Source of the DNA: Aristolochia californica
Taxonomy: Eukaryota > Streptophyta > Magnoliopsida > Piperales > Aristolochiaceae
Direction: 5' to 3'
Assembly: GCA_029961685.1 (NCBI GenBank)
Contig: JARWKL010000001.1
Span: 55,516,062-55,580,061, forward strand
Length of the DNA: 64,000 bases
The notes under the pieces are model-generated. The model was not told where the DNA came from. It made no database searches and was given only the letters and a program-made list of their open reading frames with translations. The position numbers were made by a program, and so were the translations under genes. How positions within the stretch are numbered: position 1 is the stretch's first letter; every line of letters starts with the position of its first letter. Shown here in pieces: positions 35,801 to 44,826 of this stretch.

Positions 35801-37673
35801 TCGAAATCAAACATGCAGACGGGGATTCCTTCTACTTGCAGCCATCATGGGAGACTGGGGGAGGGGCTGCTGCCCTACTTGTTGGCATGCAGAGCGTTTG
35901 CACACCATTGAGGAGCGGCTCCCTTGCTGGCTTAAAGTTTGGGGGAGGATGTGGCTAAGCTGTCCTTCCGCCCTCACCTCTCTTTACAAACAGAGAGGTG
36001 AGGAAGGAGGGCTCTGCACACCCTCCTCTAAGCTTTTAACTGATACGAAAGGCATTGTTGTCTTCCTTCCTGATGGTCTTCCTTCCCGATGAGAGAGGAT
36101 AGCCATCCTCCCCTGCTGGCAGACGATAATTTTCCTTCTTTTTTATTTTAAAAAGTTAAAGACATCAAAATGATATCATCTGGTTCAACCAGTGATTAAA
36201 CCTGATTAAACTAGGTTTGATTGGATCTGGTTGCCAGGTTAGTGAACAGGTCAATTTTTGTAACATTGCTTTTAATTCTAATGGCTAAACTAGACTATGG
36301 GAGCAACTAATTCACATGAATTTGAGGTTCATATTCCTCTAATATATTTGTTCACTCTACATGAAGGAACCTTTGGTTGCCTTGTGAAAAAATTGGCAAT
36401 TTTAGGAAGAGCATTGAAGGGTGTTATGAATAATCCCACATCGATCCAAGATTAAAAAGATCTTTTACCTATAACTTTCACTAGTCATTGTTGGAAGGAC
36501 TTGGACAAAACTTTAACATGGTGTTAGAGTAGGTATGGAGGGCATATATTCTGATTAAAAATAAAAAAACTGAGGCAGGCATATATGATGAGCCTCAACC
36601 TAAGAATTATCCATTTGTGGCAGTCATAAAGAGGGCTGACACATAAGGGAGCACGCTAAGAATAAGCCCACATTGATTTAAAATTAGAAAGATCTTGTAC
36701 TTGTTATGTGACGAAGTCTCTAATTTTGGCTAGTCATTTTTTTATGGACTTGGAGGGTAATATACGTTCATGGTGGTATGCTATCCAGACATTAGAAATT
36801 TTGAAAAGTTTTGAAAGAGACATCAAGCTTGTATATCTTCAATATGGATGCAAAGAAGTTCCTTTCTTCCCCATTCTATGGTTGACGGATTTCCTACCAA
36901 ATCTTTTCTATCAGAACAAGTCTTGTGTTAGAGCTAGCAGGTCCCAATTATCACCTTGTGGATACAAGATGCCGTTTATCTAGGCATGGGTTAAAACCCT
37001 AAACCCCCTAAGTTCAGGGGTATTATTGTAATATAGTAGTTTCATTAATCTATAAATAGAGTTTTTGGGGGAGGGTTAGGAGATCAAGTCCATAACCTCT
37101 TCTTCCTTTGGTTTTCTTCCAATGAATCTCTCTCCCTTTTTTCTCCATGAGCTAAATCCATGGAGTCCTGACAATCAACATTAAACAACCAACCAATTTC
37201 CGTGATTGATAGATACCTCACTTTCTTGACATCCAAGGTGAGATGCCTCATTCTTATCTTTTGGCATTTCTGTTGGGTCCAAGCGTTACTGAGCATATCT
37301 TTATGTCCTAATCATAGTAGATTCCCTAATCTGATTTAGTGAATTAATAAATAAAAGGGTGAGTAATGGTGCATGCAACAGTAATATAAGGGCATATGAA
37401 ACACTTGTACACTATCAGATCATAGAAATGGTGCGAATTTTAAATGTCTAATGTTCTTACCATTGTTTTGTATTATTTTAGGGAAGAAAAGAGTTATTAG
37501 CTTTCCTAAACCGTAGGAAATACAAAGAGATGTTGATGGCCTCCTTGGAGAAGCAGCGCCTGAGATATTCTCCTCTTGACATGCGGTTTCATCTTAGAGA
37601 TCTTATTGGCTCAGGTCACTTCAAAATGGTTGATTCGCCGACTGGCTTGCTTGTTCGAGTCACCAACGATTAG
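11888..37673 (+). CDS. STK19: STK19 homologue (winged-helix protein, putative transcription-coupled repair factor)
   Basis: Eight exons join in frame: 11888-12002, 12456-12529, 13741-13821, 18275-18367, 18673-18792, 30893-30964, 31204-31281 and 37482-37673, giving 274 residues. All introns are GT-AG. The N-terminus is basic (GKKRQREEE). The conserved part starts at TFTDTLIALQIMCSQFPQIEK and runs to the hallmark C-terminus FHLRDLIGSGHFKMVDSPTG with LLVRV. Other recognisable blocks are AVFDWFITHVIGSKL and SFLINAGLLTRQLID. STK19 was named a kinase, but it lacks a kinase fold and is now viewed as a DNA-binding winged-helix protein acting in transcription-coupled nucleotide excision repair; the plant role is inferred. 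Introns 3, 5 and 7 are 4.5, 12.1 and 6.2 kb and filled with transposon debris, yet all splice sites and phases are intact. Only about 3% of the gene is coding. Confidence 0.9.
12631..12790 (+). repeat. Exact 80-bp tandem duplication in STK19 intron 2
   Basis: Two head-to-tail copies, 12631-12710 and 12711-12790, each begin TCAATGTACTTCATGGACAT and end TGCATTTGCAGTTGTA. I see no mismatch between them, so the event is recent. Each copy carries a T-rich stretch and a CAG that could act as a cryptic acceptor. Confidence 0.95.
12791..13740 (+). other. Rest of STK19 intron 2
   Basis: Non-coding. A T-run of about 22 at 13300-13322 may mark an old retroposon tail, but no matching body or target duplication was found. 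Nothing else is recognisable. Confidence 0.4.
14448..15498 (-). mobile_element. 5'-truncated LINE (non-LTR retrotransposon) in STK19 intron 3
   Basis: The insert is flanked by a 15-bp direct repeat, CTTGTACATGGACTT, at 14433-14447 and 15499-15513. The left end begins with a short T-run, that is, an A-tail on the minus strand. Inside, the minus strand encodes the end of a LINE ORF2-type protein: an RNase H-like region read in broken frames. A 3' poly(A) end, 5' truncation and a target duplication of this length are the hallmarks of target-primed reverse transcription. A G-run (14501-14508) and a GGA-rich tract (15008-15035 on the + strand) lie inside. Confidence 0.88.
14598..15050 (-). pseudogene. 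LINE-type RNase H domain, broken
   Basis: Minus-strand frames read SIKLNFDSCSLSNLGPAEYG then GIFRDTQATTLLSYVG, and in another frame further 3' SANMADESLAKKGVYLSEL. This is the order found in RNase H domains at the end of plant LINE ORF2 proteins (KLNFDGS.. G..GGIFRD at the start, ..N..AD.LAK.G at the end). At least one frameshift separates the two parts, and the first conserved Gly of DGS is changed. It is non-functional. Confidence 0.75.
15514..16800 (+). other. STK19 intron 3, middle part, repeat-like but unassigned
   Basis: No gene. The string GTGTTAAGAATATTCCACTTGG at about 15556 resembles others at 36420-36470 and 36655-36710 (wording like AGAAAGATCTTGTACTTATT), so a dispersed repeat family is represented several times in this gene's introns. 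Confidence 0.4.
16841..17206 (+). pseudogene. RNase H-like (RVT_3 type) fragment with an in-frame stop
   Basis: The + strand reads YAGPIGNSDSTTAELTGLLNGLRIFKSRAFG, then IEDDSKVVINWCANKECPPW, a TAG at 17111-17113, and SAHHLADAQAKLGVS. This follows the RVT_3 pattern: AEL.ALL.GL, E.DSK.VI.W, PPWR, A...AD.LAK.GV. It is on the opposite strand to the nearby LINE fragment, so it is a separate relic of a LINE or of a small RNase H-domain gene. One stop and no start or upstream exons are seen. Confidence 0.75.
17210..18274 (+). other. End of STK19 intron 3
   Basis: No gene. Two A-rich tracts (about 17868-17890) and a repeated phrase AAGAAGTTTGGACACT at about 18023 and 18117 are the only structure noted. 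Confidence 0.4.
19402..19725 (-). repeat. 3' LTR of the copia element
   Basis: It shares long blocks with the right LTR, for example CCTGACTTAAGTGAA and GTAACTTCATAAAT. It abuts the polypurine tract on its right side. Confidence 0.85.
19741..20345 (-). pseudogene. Copia pol remnant: end of reverse transcriptase and RNase H
   Basis: Minus-strand reading gives, in broken frames, a copia-type segment (RLDISFIEGVTSQFMENP, then ARSSTESKYRMMA) and GDNQATIFIASNPVFHKMTK followed by HVEVDCHFIRDTI. These match the order of the copia RT end and RNase H domain (SSAE.EYRA, DN..A..IA.NPVFH.RTKHIE.D.HFIR). Several frameshifts are present. Everything upstream of the RT end (gag, protease, integrase) is missing. 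Confidence 0.82.
20346..21213. other. Poly(T)-headed insertion-like block plus copia leader
   Basis: A T-run of about 17 (20347-20363) abruptly interrupts copia pol, and the following unrelated sequence looks like the 3' end of a minus-strand retroposon. I could not find its target duplication or other end. From about 21000 to 21213 the sequence resumes what is probably the copia 5' leader, because it continues directly across the hAT-type insertion to the primer-binding site at 30408-30418. Confidence 0.45.
21230..21352. repeat. Left subterminal GAGCTCGA motif cluster of the hAT-type element
   Basis: Many copies of TTCGAGCTCG-like motifs in both orientations lie within about 120 bp of the left end (for example GAGCCGAGCTCGAAC and TCGAGTCGAGTCGAGTTCGAG). 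The matching cluster at the right end runs from about 30170 to 30340. Confidence 0.8.
21720..21771 (+). repeat. TC/CTT-rich microsatellite inside the hAT-type element
   Basis: Imperfect (TC)n interrupted by TTTCCCCC. The antisense open frame here (polyER) is a by-product. Confidence 0.8.
22107..23022 (-). repeat. 3' LTR of the gypsy element
   Basis: TG...CA termini. It pairs base for base with the right LTR except for about 10 substitutions. The last pol reading frame runs about 64 bases into this LTR before its stop at 22959-22961. Confidence 0.95.
22959..27361 (-). pseudogene. Gypsy gag-pol with chromodomain, multiply broken
   Basis: Translation would start at ATG 27361-27359 (MGDNISNEEIQ). 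Recognisable parts in order are: capsid-like region (to about 26500); zinc knuckle CYNCDEQYRVGHQF, whose last Cys is Phe; protease VDSGSTHNFL; RT with WRFCVDYRELN, FTKLDLRSGYHQVRM and the FDD active site; RNase H (ECDASGVGMG, ECEL, RTDHYSL); integrase (H..H and CQVCRRNK zinc site, MDFVEGLP, SDRDAVF); chromodomain (WEILVQWTDTDPDAATWE). Lesions seen: a frameshift in an A11 run (27014-27024), TAG at 26146-26148, a frameshift in an A6 run (26060-26065), a frameshift near 25300 just before the RT active site, a frameshift near 23840, TAG at 23783-23785, and a frameshift near 23338. It cannot make a full polyprotein as read. Confidence 0.92.
23023..23033 (-). other. Polypurine tract of the gypsy element
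   Basis: The minus strand reads GGGGAGGTAAA directly next to the 3' LTR. This is the expected site for plus-strand DNA priming. Confidence 0.85.
27370..27381 (-). other. Primer-binding site of the gypsy element (initiator-Met tRNA)
   Basis: The minus strand reads TGGTATCAGAGC, three bases inside the 5' LTR. This is the standard plant retrotransposon site complementary to the 3' end of tRNA-iMet. Confidence 0.93.
27385..28300 (-). repeat. 5' LTR of the gypsy element
   Basis: Same length and termini as the left LTR. Differences are single-base only, for example CCCGGG for CCTGGG near the end and TCTCATTC for TCGCATTC. Confidence 0.95.
28306..29153. other. hAT-type element interior, no gene
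   Basis: A-rich non-coding sequence between the gypsy target duplication and the solo LTR. Nothing recognisable. Confidence 0.45.
29159..29599 (-). repeat. Solo LTR of a second LTR family, inside the hAT-type element
   Basis: A 441-bp unit with TGTTG...CAACA ends is flanked by an exact 5-bp duplication AGAAC (29154-29158 and 29600-29604). On the minus strand it has a TATA box (TATAAATAGAGG, about 29233-29244). No internal region remains, so it formed by LTR-LTR recombination. Its first 230 bases match LTR-like segments in the tandem array at 54858, 58433, 61734 and 63889. Confidence 0.93.
29605..30356. other. Right part of the hAT-type element
   Basis: It holds an open frame of about 110 codons (29916-30254, +) that I do not recognise. 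Its 3' half overlaps the subterminal motif cluster, so I do not call it a gene. The element's right terminus follows. Confidence 0.45.
30408..30418 (-). other. Decayed primer-binding site of the copia element
   Basis: The minus strand reads TGATATCAGAG against the consensus TGGTATCAGAG, directly beside the 5' LTR (30419-30745). Confidence 0.75.
30419..30745 (-). repeat. 5' LTR of the copia element
   Basis: About 88% identical to 19402-19725 by eye, including small indels. It is followed by the primer-binding site on the minus strand. Confidence 0.85.
31527..32215 (+). mobile_element. LTR-retrotransposon leader-like fragment in STK19 intron 7
   Basis: After TGTTAGGAACTCAATAAGC, about 180 bases later the + strand carries TTGGTGTCAGAAGC, which resembles an iMet primer-binding site, then an ATG (31742-31744). 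No coherent gag follows; stops appear within about 30 codons. I read this as the 5' end of a decayed element, but neither a second LTR nor a target duplication was identified. Confidence 0.4.
32216..35636. other. STK19 intron 7, repeat-derived sequence without a gene
   Basis: G-rich/purine-rich stretch at about 32320-33060, LTR-like phrases near 33540-33600 and 34060-34270, and at 34980-35230 a partial relative of the 35637-36264 element (shared GAAAACCAGCCGA and GACTGGGGAGGGGCTGC). The open frame at 33623-33862 is not recognisable. Nothing here can be assigned a function. Confidence 0.4.
35637..36264. mobile_element. Short non-autonomous DNA element with imperfect terminal inverted repeats
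   Basis: The left end GTTATAAAACTTGGACTGGT and the reverse complement of the right end (GTTACAAAAATTGACCTGTT) align with several mismatches over about 28 bases. Inside are ACTGGTTCAACC-like motifs in both orientations. The length of about 630 bp without coding capacity fits a MITE-like element. The target duplication is not clear. Confidence 0.5.
36265..37481 (+). other. End of STK19 intron 7 with LTR-like sequence
   Basis: At 37003-37090 a block with CTATAAATAGAG (TATA box) followed by a CT-rich leader looks like the promoter of a + strand LTR. I cannot delimit it. Phrases shared with 14320-14420 and 15560-15660 mark a dispersed repeat. Confidence 0.4.
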
Positions 37674-40430
37674 AAAGAGACAGGTACTTTGTCAATACAA
37701 GTGATTGTTTACAGATTTTTTTGCTAGTTATTAAGGAAAGTGTCTTTTAAGATTTGCCATAAGTTTTAATTATTGTCCAAAAGTCTCAACTTTCTGCTTT
37801 TCATTTAGGAGGTTTTATTAGTTCTCTGATTCAAAATACTGTTATCCAACCGACCACATTGATCCAGAGGGTATAACAGTTGCAAATTGGCATTTTCATC
37901 ATCATCATACTTGGCATGTCTTTGATCTTTTTTTCTATTGCATAATTATGAGCTTAACGTTTTGTTTCTGAAACCTTGGGCCATCATATTGGCAGGATGT
38001 GGAAGGAAATGGCATGTGTGATTCCAGGCAGAAAAGAACAAAATTACATTTCAATATTCAAGGACAACCAAATTTCTTGTCACGCCATTGCATTATTTAT
38101 ATGTTGAGCTGTTTCTTTCTAGTCATTCACATCAAAATGGAAAATTGGAGTCTCTTCTGATGGATTGCTGGATGACCTTTTTGGCAAAGTTCTTCTTTAT
38201 CTTGTAATTCACCTAGGAATGCAAAACCCGACTCTTCTATTGTACCGGGAATCCTCTACTCATTTATATGGCATCTAAATTATTTCCCCTTGGTTGCTGT
38301 GTGTGTTTTTCAGTTAAAGAATGGACGGATTCTCTGAGCTGAGTGAAGGAAATGGAATATGTTCATTTTTACTGTTGTGTTGCAGAGAATAAGTGCTGCT
38401 GGTGAGGCACCGCTTTTTTTATTTTATTTTTATTTGTAGAAACGAATCAATGGATGCTATTTGTTTACATGGGTAGTGGTGAACTTTCTTGGACTGGACA
38501 TGTAAGATGGAATCAACAAGCGCAGGATTAAACATGGGAATAATTAAATATGTTATCCAGCATTGAAGTTGATGACGAATCAAGCCTCTCCCCCAAACTT
38601 TACAGATTTGGATGCTGGGTTCAATTAAGGTACATTTTCAGTCTTCCCCTTCACCATTACAATCTCTTACAGGCTGTTTTCTGTGGAGAAGGATTTACCC
38701 TAGACGACGTGCGTGCCTCATTTGTCTGATTCATGGTGAGATAGCATGTGATGATACTGCTACAGACAAACCAGTACCCGAGGTGGACCAGTGTGGTCCG
38801 ATACAATAGTGTGTCGTTTTGGTAGTCGCCGAAACGTCAAATTGGATTTCCCAATAGCAACCCCAAGGTTTGCAGATATCATCTTTTTTGTCCAATATTT
38901 TGGATCATGAAAACCATTTTAGCTGAGAAAGAGTATTATGAAATTGCTTTACCTGGGGTGATGCCACCATGTGTGATATGATACGTGACATTGTTCACGA
39001 GCTACGTGGCTGGTGACGGTGATGTAACGTGCTCGAGTAGAGAATGTTCTTTCAAGTGAACAAGTGACGCTAACTTCAATGGCTTTGATTGAAATAACGT
39101 GACCAACTTCACCGAATCTGATGGGACACCAGAAGAAAAAATAGTAGGGGCTTGCACCAACAAATCTACTCGGTTTGATGATGAAACTGAGACTGGGGAG
39201 AGTTTTTTTATTTTTTTTATTTTTTTTCCTAATAGAAACAAATCAGTCTCTTCAGTAGATTGCTGCCACAAGCGTAGTCCCTTTTGTGGGCATTTCCATT
39301 GGACATGCTTGTGTGTAAAAAGAGATAATAAGAAGGCATTGGTCGATTGAGACCAATCGTTCTTTTCAAACTCAAAAACAAGGAATTTGGTCCAGTTGTC
39401 CAAATTCATCAATCTCGTTTACTTTTTAACCTTTCTTTTTAATCTTTTAGAATGAACAATAATAAACTCAAACAAGTTGTTCCCGTGACTCATATATTTA
39501 GCTTGTAAGATAAGTTATTTTCGTACATCTAATTTAATAATGAACACACGCCAAAATGACTCACGATGAAACATGGACTGATTGAAATCCAACCTTGCCA
39601 AAGGCTAAAATTATCCAGTTTACACAGAACCTATGCTAGGGTCAACCTACCCTTAAAATCTCTCACCGACATCAAAATTTCAGGCAACCTATATGCCATA
39701 CAATCTCCTACATCCACACTTGGATTTCATTCACATGTAGGTTTTGAGGAGGCTTTAACTCAACTAATAGAAAGCATGTGATGGAAATGCTTAAGCCATA
39801 ATTTTGACAAATAGTAGTAATTAAGCTATGTGAAATGAAAAACAATAAAGTTGGAACAAGAATTCTGACAAAATAGATGCCATGGTTACATCATGAGCTC
39901 TTAGGGCTAGCTTTTATTGGGTTTTTTGAATCAAGTGTAAATTACCTGATGAAAGTTAAAGCGAATTTTATTGACCTAGCTTGACTCGAGTCCTGAATTT
40001 TGATGAGAATAAAACTTAAGCCATTGTTCTTATATTTTTAATTCAAGGATTGTAGGATTTATTCCTTCAAGAGACATAGATTTACGGTTTATGAGGAAGA
40101 ATAACCCAGATCATCACAAAGAAGAGCAAGTTATCTTGAAGAAACATTATATAATGAATTTTGAAGATTTGAGAACTTTTGTAAGTCAAATAGAATATTC
40201 TCAAAAAAAAATTCAACTAGCTTTGTAAGAGGATAGTCAACCAAACTCCAGTTTTTAGGTAAAAGTATGTTTAGAGCATTAGGGCATACATTTTTTTTGT
40301 CTAAAACCATAATTTTAAATCATGTTTTGGCCTAATTCATGTTTAGAGTTTAATTACATATACTACAAACATGCACAATCGACCTTCACTTAATTGTATG
40401 AGCAAGCGTCCAGATTGTAGTAGACCTTTA
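37674..40430. other. STK19 3' UTR and downstream spacer
   Basis: A possible 3' UTR intron runs from AGACAG/GTACTTTG (about 37682) to TTGGCAG/GATGTGG (about 37996). Beyond about 38500 no gene is seen. Open frames at 38612-38809 (+), 39002-39412 (-) and 39566-39781 (+) show no recognisable domain and no typical gene context. Confidence 0.4.
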
Positions 40431-40692
40431 GCATAAACCATAATTGATCATCCAATATGTTGGAAGGTATGGCTTATAATGTATGATTGATCAACTCTTA
40501 TGAGCATTCCATCATATAGCATGCTTCTAGATAGAACTTATAAAACATGATCTATCATCCTTTATAGGCATGAACGATCATATAGAATATTACTAGGCAA
40601 AGTTATAAAACATTATCGATCATCCTTTATAGGCATAATCGATCATCTAGAATGTTGCTAGAAATGTGTATAAAGTATGATTTATCATCCTG
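40409..40692 (+). repeat. Diverged tandem repeat, period about 65 bp, with GATCATC motifs
   Basis: Units start TTATAA... at about 40474, 40538, 40603 and 40668 (spacing 64, 65, 65). Each carries one or two ATCGATCATC/TGATCATCC motifs, for example CGATCATCCTTTATAGGC in two consecutive units. Unit-to-unit identity is clearly below 90% except for the middle two. Confidence 0.8.
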
Positions 40693-43627
40693 TTTTTGCC
40701 AAAATTTGAAAATTATTTGGTCAATAGTAGAATCGATCATAAGGCCATAGGAACTAAAAAGATATATCCGTTGGAGATGATTGATTGATCAATATTGAAA
40801 ATGTACAATCGATCAATGTATTTGTACAATGGTTTAAAAAGGCTAGTTGTGCCAGAAAACTTATAAACAAGGATCCAAACTTGTTCCTAAACATTAAATA
40901 AGTATTTATTCGCATAACAAAGTTTTCAACAAGGATTATTGAGCCAAAATTTCTAGAGTTACCCTTGCATGAGAAAAAAACTTAAATTTGCCAAATTCTT
41001 CTAATTTTTTATATTTTTATTTTATTTTATTGGGATTCCTAGGTCTATCAAGAACCATATACTTTATAACAAGTCCCTAAAGTGTTGGGAGTTTGGGATC
41101 TCACTAGAAGTGACTATCTCTCCAAAAAGAAAGTTGTTAGTTTAAATTTTCTCTTTTGTATTTTCACTTTTTTTAAGAGATATTTTAGAACCTTACATTT
41201 AGAAGGGGGGTGTCCACTAGAACCATAATCTAACTGTAAGAAGATCTCCTTGGAAGAAATTAAGATAATATAATTGGGTATTACACTTGTTTAAAGAAAG
41301 TTGAAATTTTTTTCGTAATTTTTTCTAGTAGAATAAAATTAGTGAGTTTTTTTCCTGGAGAAAGGTTATTGGGTGGTGATTACCACTAAGGGATTATCGA
41401 TGATAAAAAAAAATCTCTACATCTTTGTGGTTGTGTGCATGTGTGTTCAATTTTGTCTATTTATTCGTTTTAATTACACTCCAAGCACTTGAATTTTTTA
41501 TTTTATACTCGACTCACCCTCCCAGTTGAGATACCGCTTCGACTAACAAATTCTAGGATGATTTCCTTTCCCTTCAAAATAGTTTTTTTTTTTGTGTCAG
41601 TATAGAAAGTATAATACTAGAATACACTTTGTCTTTAGTTATTGTGATAGTAGGAAATTATATTAAAAATATTTTAATAAATGGATTTGTATCAAGAATA
41701 ATAAGAGGGGATGTGCACATTTGATTCCACTAATTTAAAAATTCAAATTTTTTTATATTTTGATATTTAAACATTAGATGTTTAAAAATATTGAATAAAA
41801 GAAACCCCAAGTTACAAATTAATCCATTATGAATTTTCAAGAATAATTAAATAACATAAGTTTGAATTTTACATAATTATGAACTAAGTTTATGATATTT
41901 TATTTACTTGAGATAATTAATTTACTAATAATAAATTAAAATATTTAAATAAGCTATTAACTACTCAAACTACAATATTATAAAGGATTTATAATGTAAA
42001 ATACATGTAATATTATTAAAATAAATAATTATTAAAAAGGGAGGACACCCTGACTTAAGGGTGGCATTGGACATTCGATCGTTTTGTATATAAACAAAAT
42101 GAAGTGTACTCTCTACGTAATATACTTTCGATTCAATTTCGTCACTTTTGTTGAAGATTTCACTTTTCCACTGGAGTAAATTCGTGAAATTATAGATATT
42201 TAACAAACAAAAAACAAGGAATCTTTATAATTCTAAAACCGACGTATTATTTTATTTTATTTTTTATTAAAAAAAAAAAACTAATCTCCAACACTAGAGG
42301 ACATTTAAAGAACCAACCCACGTCTCCACCGGTCTTTGTCCAAAACCCTAATTCCAGCTATTGCTTAGCATCCTCCCACAAGGAGACTCAAAAGCCGCCA
42401 TTTATGTCACATGCAACTACGTGGCATCTTCACCAATCATACTGCCGTAGGGCCCCACCACCCGGCGTTTGATTTGCCACGACCGATATAGGGGCATGCA
42501 GATGGGCCCATCAATCAGGGGATGTAAATGATTATTCGGTGGGCCCATGGAGGCAAGAGCCCATGGGGAAAACGAGTAAGTGAGACAAGTCATAAGAGTT
42601 CGCCCAATAAGGAGGCGAAATCCATATGGTTGCTAGTGACAGCTAAAAGAGTCACCACGGTGGTTGGCTACTCAATTCTCATACTACTCCATCACCTAAG
42701 ATATCTTATTATATGTTATTATATCAAAATATTTCATGAAGTGGACAAGCCTCTTCCCATCAAAGGCTTCTTAGGTAGCTTCTACCTAAGCATTAGGGTC
42801 CCTAGAAAAGAAAAGAAAAGAAAAGAAAACGACAAAAAAATTATTCTCTGTCTATGCAAAAAACAAAATATATAATTTTTTTTTATTTTATAAATAATGA
42901 TACTAAGGTCGAACTAAGTAGGAGGGAAATGATCATTAACCACTTTTAATATTTATTGATTTATTTTTCTGACAGGTTCTTATCGAAACAATAGGAAACT
43001 CTTCTTTCTTTTTTGTCTTCTTTTAAATTAATCAAACTCTAGATTTCTCTTACAAGTAGCAAATATATGACCAATTAGCGATTGTCTGTCGAGCACTTCT
43101 TAATAGTATGCTTATTAATTAATTGTAAACCTCATGTTTCTGTCGAAGATTCGTTTTTAAGGAATTTGTCAACTTTTTCTTTTTAATTGTTTGTCACATT
43201 TGAATCGACAAGGTGCCATTTAGGTTATGCTCTCAATCACTAATAGTACATTAGTTGGGTCTACAAGGAAGCTCTATAGAGAGTTCTAATTGAATTTGAG
43301 ATCATATGCTCTTGGCTACACATCAAAATGACCTAAATCATGCCAACTTGATATTGCCAACACTAGGCCATGAAACAACCTAAATCATACCGACTTCAAC
43401 TAGTCCTAAAATCCAAATGTTGATACCACCTACGGTTTTTCAACCTACCCTCGGCTACTTGAAATTCTGAAACATAACCATGAGTGTTGTCGGTTTGAAG
43501 CGGTCGTAAAATGTATATGTTTTGAAACTTAAAATTTATTATTAAACCATATATAATTAATCGGGTCATTATAGGTTAACCAAAGAAGTGAAGTAAATAG
43601 GGACTTCCCTTGCATGGCTTAATACTA
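40693..43627. other. AT-rich intergenic sequence
   Basis: No gene recognised. Contains A/T-rich low-complexity stretches (41640-42290), a short AAAAG microsatellite (about 42807-42829) and a somewhat GC-richer patch at 42300-42620 with CACGTG-less promoter-like sequence. Nothing assignable. Confidence 0.4.
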
Positions 43628-44826
43628 GGGTTAGGTGAGACTACTCTTTTTGCCGGTATTACTTAGTTCATTAAATAATGTCGTTAGTGTAAAATGAATT
43701 GAATTGAAGTTAAATTACATCACTTCATTCTCTCAGGCAAAAATCGGGGAATTTGGTTTCCCACTTTTTTTTCTCTTCTACCTCCCTCCCTCCCGTCGGC
43801 CTTTATCCCTGACAGCCTCCCTCTCCTTTCCCTCTCGTCCTTCGTCGCAGAGTACTGAGAGGTGGGCCTCCTTCTCTTCTCCCCCCCTCCCCCCCGTCGG
43901 CCTTCCTCCCTCTCCTCTCCCTCTCAACCTCCGTCGTAGAGCACGAGAGGCCGAGCCTCGGCCTCCTGGCTTATCTTCTCTCTCAACCTCCCTCTCTTCT
44001 CATTCTCGGCATATCGTCGGAGCGCCACCTCCGTCTCCGTCGCCGTCGCCATTGCCCGTTGGCCCGCCGCTGAGGAAGACAACGCCCGCCGTGAGGATGA
44101 CGATGGTTTAATTTTTCCTAAGTTAAGGAAAATTAAACCATCCTAATAAGAAAAATAATTTATATTTTTTATTTATAAAATCATTATTTTTATTTATTTA
44201 ATATATTTATTTTATAATTACTATATTAAATTATTTATTTATAGTCATAATTAAAATATTTTTAAAATAAATATTTGATAAATTGTTTTGGTTTAATTAT
44301 CCCATTTCTATCATTAATTAAACCAATGGTTTTAAATTTTGTGACAATATATTATTAATTATTAATACATAAAAATATATATTATGTTATTGATAAATAT
44401 ATTTATTTATTTATTACATGCGCTTCTGTTATTTTTTACTTTTTTATTAATTTTTAATAATTTATTCTAGTCACACAAAATTATTGTATGAATTTATAAT
44501 AAACTATAATCATTAAGTAATATAATATAATTTTTCGTTAATTAGGATATTAACATATTTTAATAATACACGTTAAATCACTTATAAGTGTAGTAACCCT
44601 GTTTATTTTGGTTAATTATATGTTTAGGTATATGTTATATATTAAGTATATTATAAAAGGTTACTCATTCTTTTGTTTATATCATACTTTTCATTCGGGA
44701 GCACTAACACTGGAATCTGTTTTCCAATGCGCTTGAACTCGTCTACACTAACACCAAAGGATGAGTTGAAGTTGAATCAATTTATTTAAGTTTAATTCAA
44801 GTTTATTGTGGACTAACTCCCCCTTA
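43628..44826. mobile_element. Third copy of the 5.7-kb TIR element family
   Basis: It follows 5805-7160 through the same sequence of blocks: TTACTTAGTTCAT, AATTGAAGT, TCTCAGGCAAAAA, the CT-rich GC-rich half, the TTTAATTTTTCCTAAGTTA palindrome region, the AT-rich half, GCACTAACACTGGAATCTGT and the right end ATTGTGGACTAACTCCCCC. The left terminus is degraded. It is clearly diverged from the first copy, with many substitutions and indels. Confidence 0.75.

Noticed and set aside
39002..39412. A 136-codon minus-strand frame downstream of STK19
   Set aside because: No recognisable domain, no splice context, and low-complexity Lys/Ile runs from A/T-rich DNA.
40409..40692. Regularly spaced repeats that could suggest a CRISPR-like array
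   Set aside because: Plant nuclear context, diverged repeats and no spacer structure; it is an ordinary tandem repeat.
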